This document shows, in pieces, positions 59,690-64,000 of a stretch of 64,000 bases of DNA. The position numbers and the translations under genes are program-made. Every line of letters starts with the position of its first letter. The stretch's first letter is position 1. The notes under the pieces are model-generated. The model saw nothing but the letters and a program-made list of their open reading frames with translations, was not told the origin of the DNA and searched no databases. Source of the stretch: Sanderia malayensis (lineage: Eukaryota; Cnidaria; Scyphozoa; Semaeostomeae; Pelagiidae). The stretch covers positions 1,240,001 through 1,304,000 of the forward strand of contig RQOL01000828.1 of assembly GCA_013076295.1 (NCBI GenBank), given 5' to 3'.

Positions 59690-62600
59690 ATGGGTGCATT
59701 TTACACAGAAGATGGACTTCTAAGTCAACTTCAGTGTCATTTTAAAGATGAAAACGAACAAGGACTGAGAATTGCTTTCAGGGACGCGTTTAATTCAAGC
59801 GAAAACGAAAACAACGTGTTTTTTATTGCTCTGTCGGCCGCCACCAAGGCAAGGTTTATGTTCAAACCAAACATGAAGTCAATTACCGAAATTGCTCTCG
59901 AGGAACTTGAAACGTGGCTCAAAACTAGGGTATTATTTGCTACATTATTTTGCTCGATGTTAAACTTCCTTGTCACAGCCAATCCATCCCATTATCTCCC
60001 TCAATAGCTTCTTTGTTTATGTTGCAACTCCTGATTTCACCCCTTGCTCGACGGAGGAGGGGTGAAGGCAGCGGGGTAGATAGAGGGGGGTCAGGGGGGT
60101 CGAAAAACTCTCCTGTAGAGCTAAACTCCCGTTTTGTCGGATAATTGCTGATCTTGTCGGAAAATAAATATCTTCTGTTTACGTTCAGTTCTAGCTAATT
60201 TCCTTATCTTATATTCATAGTCTTGAAGAAACAAAAATGCTTATTAAATTGTTGTCGGAAAATCTGAATTTCTGGCCCCCTCTATAAAATTTCCTATCCA
60301 CGTCATTGGGTGAACGTGGGACTTGCCGGAGGTAGTGAACAGGTGATATATTGTTATCTTTGATAATCCGCCATTGTTTTTTTTCAGAAGGATCTTGCCC
60401 CATCAAGAAAAGACAGAGATGAAGCCATGCTTTTTTTAGTTTCTTATGGAATACAGCACATGAAGAAGTTAGCAGAAATATATCACCTGGACAGAGGTCC
60501 CGGCAGAGAGTTTTTAGCAGAGCATTTGAAATTCACCATTGAAACCAAAGGCGACCTTAAAGAAGCAGCAACCATAGTGACTAGTCTTAATCTACAGGAA
60601 TATGTCAAGCCGACAGAGCTTTATTTGCCACTATTTGTAGCAGATAAGTTTCAAGTTTTGGAGATGTGTCTTGAAAATAACACCAATGCACAGAAAAAAT
60701 ACGCAGAAATGCTTAACTCACTCTGTGGCATGGGAGAAGGAAGATTGATAGAGTATATTCAAGGGTAATTGAGTTAAAGAAATAGTTAAGTGGAGCTGTA
60801 TTGTTACGAACTGGTGCACATCTTAATCTCTTCGTTGCAGCCAACGCAACATTTAATCCATTTAGCTCTATTGTTAATTATAGATAACAAATCACATAAA
60901 GGAAGCATGCAGATTTTTTTTGATTTTCATAATTTAATTTCATTTAATGTTTTTTAACAGTCAGCTATGCCTGAAGATTACAAATAGAACTAAGTTACAA
61001 CCCAAAACACTGCAAAAGATATCAGAAAAAGTCATCAAGAAATATAATCTAGATCCAGGTATTTTGCTACAAATTGTTTAACAATCCAGGATGGAGTTTT
61101 TGAGCATTTTCAGCCAAATATTGCAAAGTTTTTCAAAATTTGTTATTTTATCTTCAAAGCCGACTATCCAAACATTTTCAGAGAGAAGAATATGAAAAGT
61201 TTGAAACATCTCCTTTTCCAAAAATACAGATCAGTAAGTATGGTTTTTTACAATGTAAGAAAAGTAACAGTCTTTCTCTCTTAAGATTGCTTATTCGCAC
61301 TCTTAGCATATAAATTTAGGAATGGAAACTTAAAGCGTCTTCAGAAGTTTTGCAAATTTAAAATTTGAATATTTTTTTTTGTATCAGCCAGAGCATGAGT
61401 CAGAAAAATACAATAGTCTTATAGAGGTTTGTTTTGGGCGATTCTCTGATTTTCAATGCCAAACTCTACCAAATCTCCTGGTGAGATAAAATCATTCTCT
61501 TTTATCAAGCTTTGTTGACCTTGTATTTCTATTTTGGGACTTTCTAGGCAGCTGTATCCAACAATGCATGGATGCAAGAGCAATTGATAATGTTGTTGCT
61601 GTACGAGCGTCGTGACATAAACTCTGCTGTGTATTTTGTGCGCAAATGCAACATTCCATCCGCATCACTGCCACAGAGGCTTCAGGATGAGCTGAAGAGA
61701 ACGCCACATTCAAGGTATGCAAGCAACAAGCAAATTGCCATGTTTGGAGTAGTGTATAAAAACCATCCTTTTTTAAACATTTTTCTTCAATAAATGCCCT
61801 ACCTATAATAGCTGATTTGAGAGTAATTTGTGCTGATTTGCTTATAAACATCTTATCTTCATATGCCTAATATCTGAAATATTAAATATATAAATGTATC
61901 TGTGCCTTAATTGTACACGTTTCTAAAAGGTTTGATAAACCCCTCTCTCTTTAAATACACTCCAATATCTCGTAACAAATTCTCTGGGGCTATAAAAATC
62001 CCCTTGTTAAGTTTAGTAACCCCATTCTTGTTAATAACCCCTTGAGCGTTTATTCAAAGCATAACAATTTTTGCCCTTTAGTACTGAGTTATAACATGTC
62101 AGAATAGCGAATTTGCTTGAGCCAGCAGTAGTTGACAATGCTACATTCTTATTTTTGCAGCTTTGAAACAATGCAACCAAAGGCATCTTTCCATCGTGGT
62201 ACTTGGTTTGACGACGATGAAGATGATTATGATGATCAGTTTGACTTTTCCGTTGATGATGATGATAATGATGATGATGATTTTGCAGTTGGTTCTGTTG
62301 GCCCTTCAATAGTCAACAAAGCCCCCAGTCGATTCTGGGAATATCCATTAGACAAAGACAGTGTGGAATTTGTTGATACTTGTCAAGCTCTTGAGAAATG
62401 CTTGAAAGTTGTTTTCAAGGTAGAGAAGAAATTTTTATATTTCATTGCATCATAATTGATGTTTTCGTTGGGCCCATAGGCAGGCACTTGACCAAGTTTG
62501 TTTCTGGATGTGCGCCCAAGTTTCAAAATATACCCGACCTTTTCCTCATTTTTCAAAAACGTACAGTGGAATCCCGCTATAACGAACCCCGTTTATAACG

Positions 62601-63939
62601 AACTTCCCGCTATTACGAACTATTTTCTCGGTCCCTACAGAGTTCGTTATAGCGGGATTCCACTGTATATCCGATTTGACGCCAATTTTTCGAAAATTAA
62701 TTGCCTTAGTACTTGGGTCTTAATCTAATCACAATTTTTCACCGTTTCTTATCCTGAAATCGTGAAAATCGACGCCATTCCGGGCGGCGCGTCCCCAATA
62801 CATAGCGCCCCCTAGGGGGTTTATTCTTCTTTGAATGAGTGATTGGGAAGCAGATCCTTTTTGTCTTCCGATGCTTTTTAAACACCTATCAACTTTCGGT
62901 TTCCACTGTCGAAATTCCCAACACTTTTCCCGCATGTAGCTTGTACTGCAAGTACCTTGTACTGGCACTTTGTACTCCAAGAGTTTACCATGCCTGCGTG
63001 GTTAATGCTTGTTGCATTTCGTATTACAGCATGGTAATATAATTGGATTCGATGGTGAGTGGCAGCCAAAATATGGACGCGCCGGTGAACATGATAAGTA
63101 AGTGAAGCAAGCTGCCGTGTAACTTGTTTTGTATGCAATGATAATGCCAAATATAGTTTTTTATAAAGATTAGAATGAATAGATATATAGGTCTGATATC
63201 TAATCGATTATATATTCAACATGTAACAAGGTTTAATACGTAGATGACACGCGGCTTTGTTGATCAGCAGTGGATGGAGAATAATACACTAATATAATAA
63301 AGATAAAGATGCAAAATAACGATTTAAGTAAAAAAAGATTTCACGCGGGTTTGTTTGAATATTATAAAACTAATATAATGAAAATAAAGATGAAAATACA
63401 TAAATTTAAGTAATAAAATTTCACGCGAGTTTTTTTAATATTATAAAACTAATATGATAAAAATAAAGATAAAATATAAATTTATGTAATAAAATTTCAC
63501 GCGGGTTTTTTCAATATTATAAAACTAATATAATAAAAATAAAGATGAAAATGTATAAATTTAAGTAATAAAATTTCACATGGGTTTTTTTAATATAATG
63601 AAACTAATATGATAAAAATAAAGATAAAAATCGTAAAGATTTGAATAATAAAGGTTTCAGGCTAGTTTGTTTCAATATAATAAAACTAATATAGTAAAAA
63701 TAAAGATGGTAAAGTATCTATAGAGAAAAAATAGTAAAGCTTTAAATGATAAAGATTTCACGCTGGTTTGTTTTAATTTAACTGCCTTTATTTTCACAGA
63801 ATGGCAATCATGCAACTCGCTGTGAAAGACAAGGTGTTCATCATTGATATTTTGCAGTTTGAAAAAACAGTTGATGGGCAGGGATTGCTCGAGAAATTGT
63901 TCAAATTGTTGTTTACTTCAGAAGACACAGTTCGATTGG
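59690..63939 (+). CDS. EXD3: Exonuclease mut-7 homolog (EXD3 / Nibbler family), 3'-partial
   Basis: 3'-5' RNA exonuclease family: C. elegans MUT-7 acts in small-RNA and transposon silencing, and Drosophila Nibbler trims microRNA/piRNA 3' ends. Exons 59690-59929, 60388-60764, 60961-61058, 61160-61233, 61388-61426, 61548-61714, 62161-62419, 63030-63097, 63800-63939, all in phase; the gene runs off the right edge. The helical N-terminal domain (EAATIVTSLNLQEYVKPTEL, WMQEQLIMLLLYERRD) is followed by a very acidic stretch (about 20 Asp/Glu in 40 residues, from 62200). Then come the first exonuclease motif IIGFDGEWQPKYG with the D-x-E metal ligands and MAIMQLAVKDKVFIIDIL. The remaining DEDD motifs lie outside the window. 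Confidence 0.93.
61785..62060. mobile_element. Remnant of the AAACCCC/TAATAACCCC element family
   Basis: Phrases such as TAAACCCCTCTCTC, AATCCCCTTGTTAAG and AATAACCCCTTGAGCG resemble the interiors of the intronic MITEs elsewhere, but no clear termini remain. Intronic in EXD3. Confidence 0.35.
62564..62665. mobile_element. 102-bp pogo/Tigger-like MITE
   Basis: The end CAGTGGAATCCCGCTATAAC is repeated inverted at the right. TA duplicates at 62562-62563 and 62666-62667. The CAGTGGAA...TATAACGAA terminus is typical of pogo/Tigger transposons. Intronic in EXD3. Confidence 0.88.
63290..63780. repeat. Minisatellite of about 79-bp units in an EXD3 intron
   Basis: Five to six copies anchored by TTTCACGCGGGTTT, each followed by AATATTATAAAACTAATAT and AAAATAAAGAT. 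Spacing is about 79 bp for four steps and then about 102 bp. The last copy ends about 20 bp before the acceptor of the exon at 63800. Confidence 0.85.
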
Positions 63940-64000
63940 GTAAGAGAAACAATTGGTCTTTTGTTTGAGCGATTAGTTTTGCTGATTAAGTGTTTCACTG

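Noticed and set aside
1..64000. tRNA, rRNA or other classical RNA genes
   Set aside because: I scanned for B-box-like GGTTCRANNCC contexts and rRNA-like text by eye and saw no convincing case; a covariance-model search would be needed to be sure.

Overview
The window is nuclear DNA of an invertebrate animal. It is AT-rich, genes have many short exons with GT-AG introns, introns are full of small inverted-repeat elements, and every recognisable gene is a conserved metazoan one. A non-bilaterian such as a cnidarian would fit (compact introns, gene content, element style), but I cannot name the species and treat this as inference.

Layout. 1-24537 (+): a hemicentin gene, 5' end outside the window. 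In order it encodes the C-terminal half of the VWA domain, the hemicentin linker, 8 Ig domains, 2 TSP1 repeats, a nidogen G2F domain, a long calcium-binding EGF run and a fibulin-type C-terminal module. One giant exon carries a Thr/Pro-rich mucin-like array of about 45 ten-residue repeats inserted inside an EGF domain. 24538-30235: intergenic, no convincing gene. 30236-40021 (-): GPSM2/LGN/Pins, with TPRs and four GoLoco motifs. 40592-49516 (-): ZZZ3, with SANT/Myb and ZZ-finger regions. 50212-54367 (+): ER alpha-1,2-mannosidase I (MAN1B1). 54651-55482 (-): V-ATPase subunit G. 55815-57527 (+): single-exon dolichol kinase. 57910-58817 (+): TXNL4B. 59053-59436 (-): RNA polymerase subunit RPB6 (POLR2F). 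59690 to the right edge (+): EXD3, a mut-7/Nibbler-type exonuclease, cut by the window end inside its exonuclease domain.

The right 24 kb is a compact housekeeping cluster with alternating divergent promoters (ZZZ3/MAN1B1, ATP6V1G/DOLK, POLR2F/EXD3) and convergent tails (MAN1B1/ATP6V1G, TXNL4B/POLR2F). MAN1B1 and DOLK both belong to N-glycan biology, but nothing shows that the linkage is functional.

The main observations are: (1) a mucin array splitting an EGF between its 4th and 5th cysteines, with an inverted four-unit copy of the same array in a later intron; (2) five apparent single-base losses in conserved exons, all between about 23.96 and 37.31 kb, and none in the other coding sequence I translated; (3) several well-bounded non-autonomous transposons (TTAA-, TTA- and TA-flanked) plus an inverted-repeat satellite in ZZZ3 intron 1. 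I found no RNA genes and no CRISPR-like arrays.
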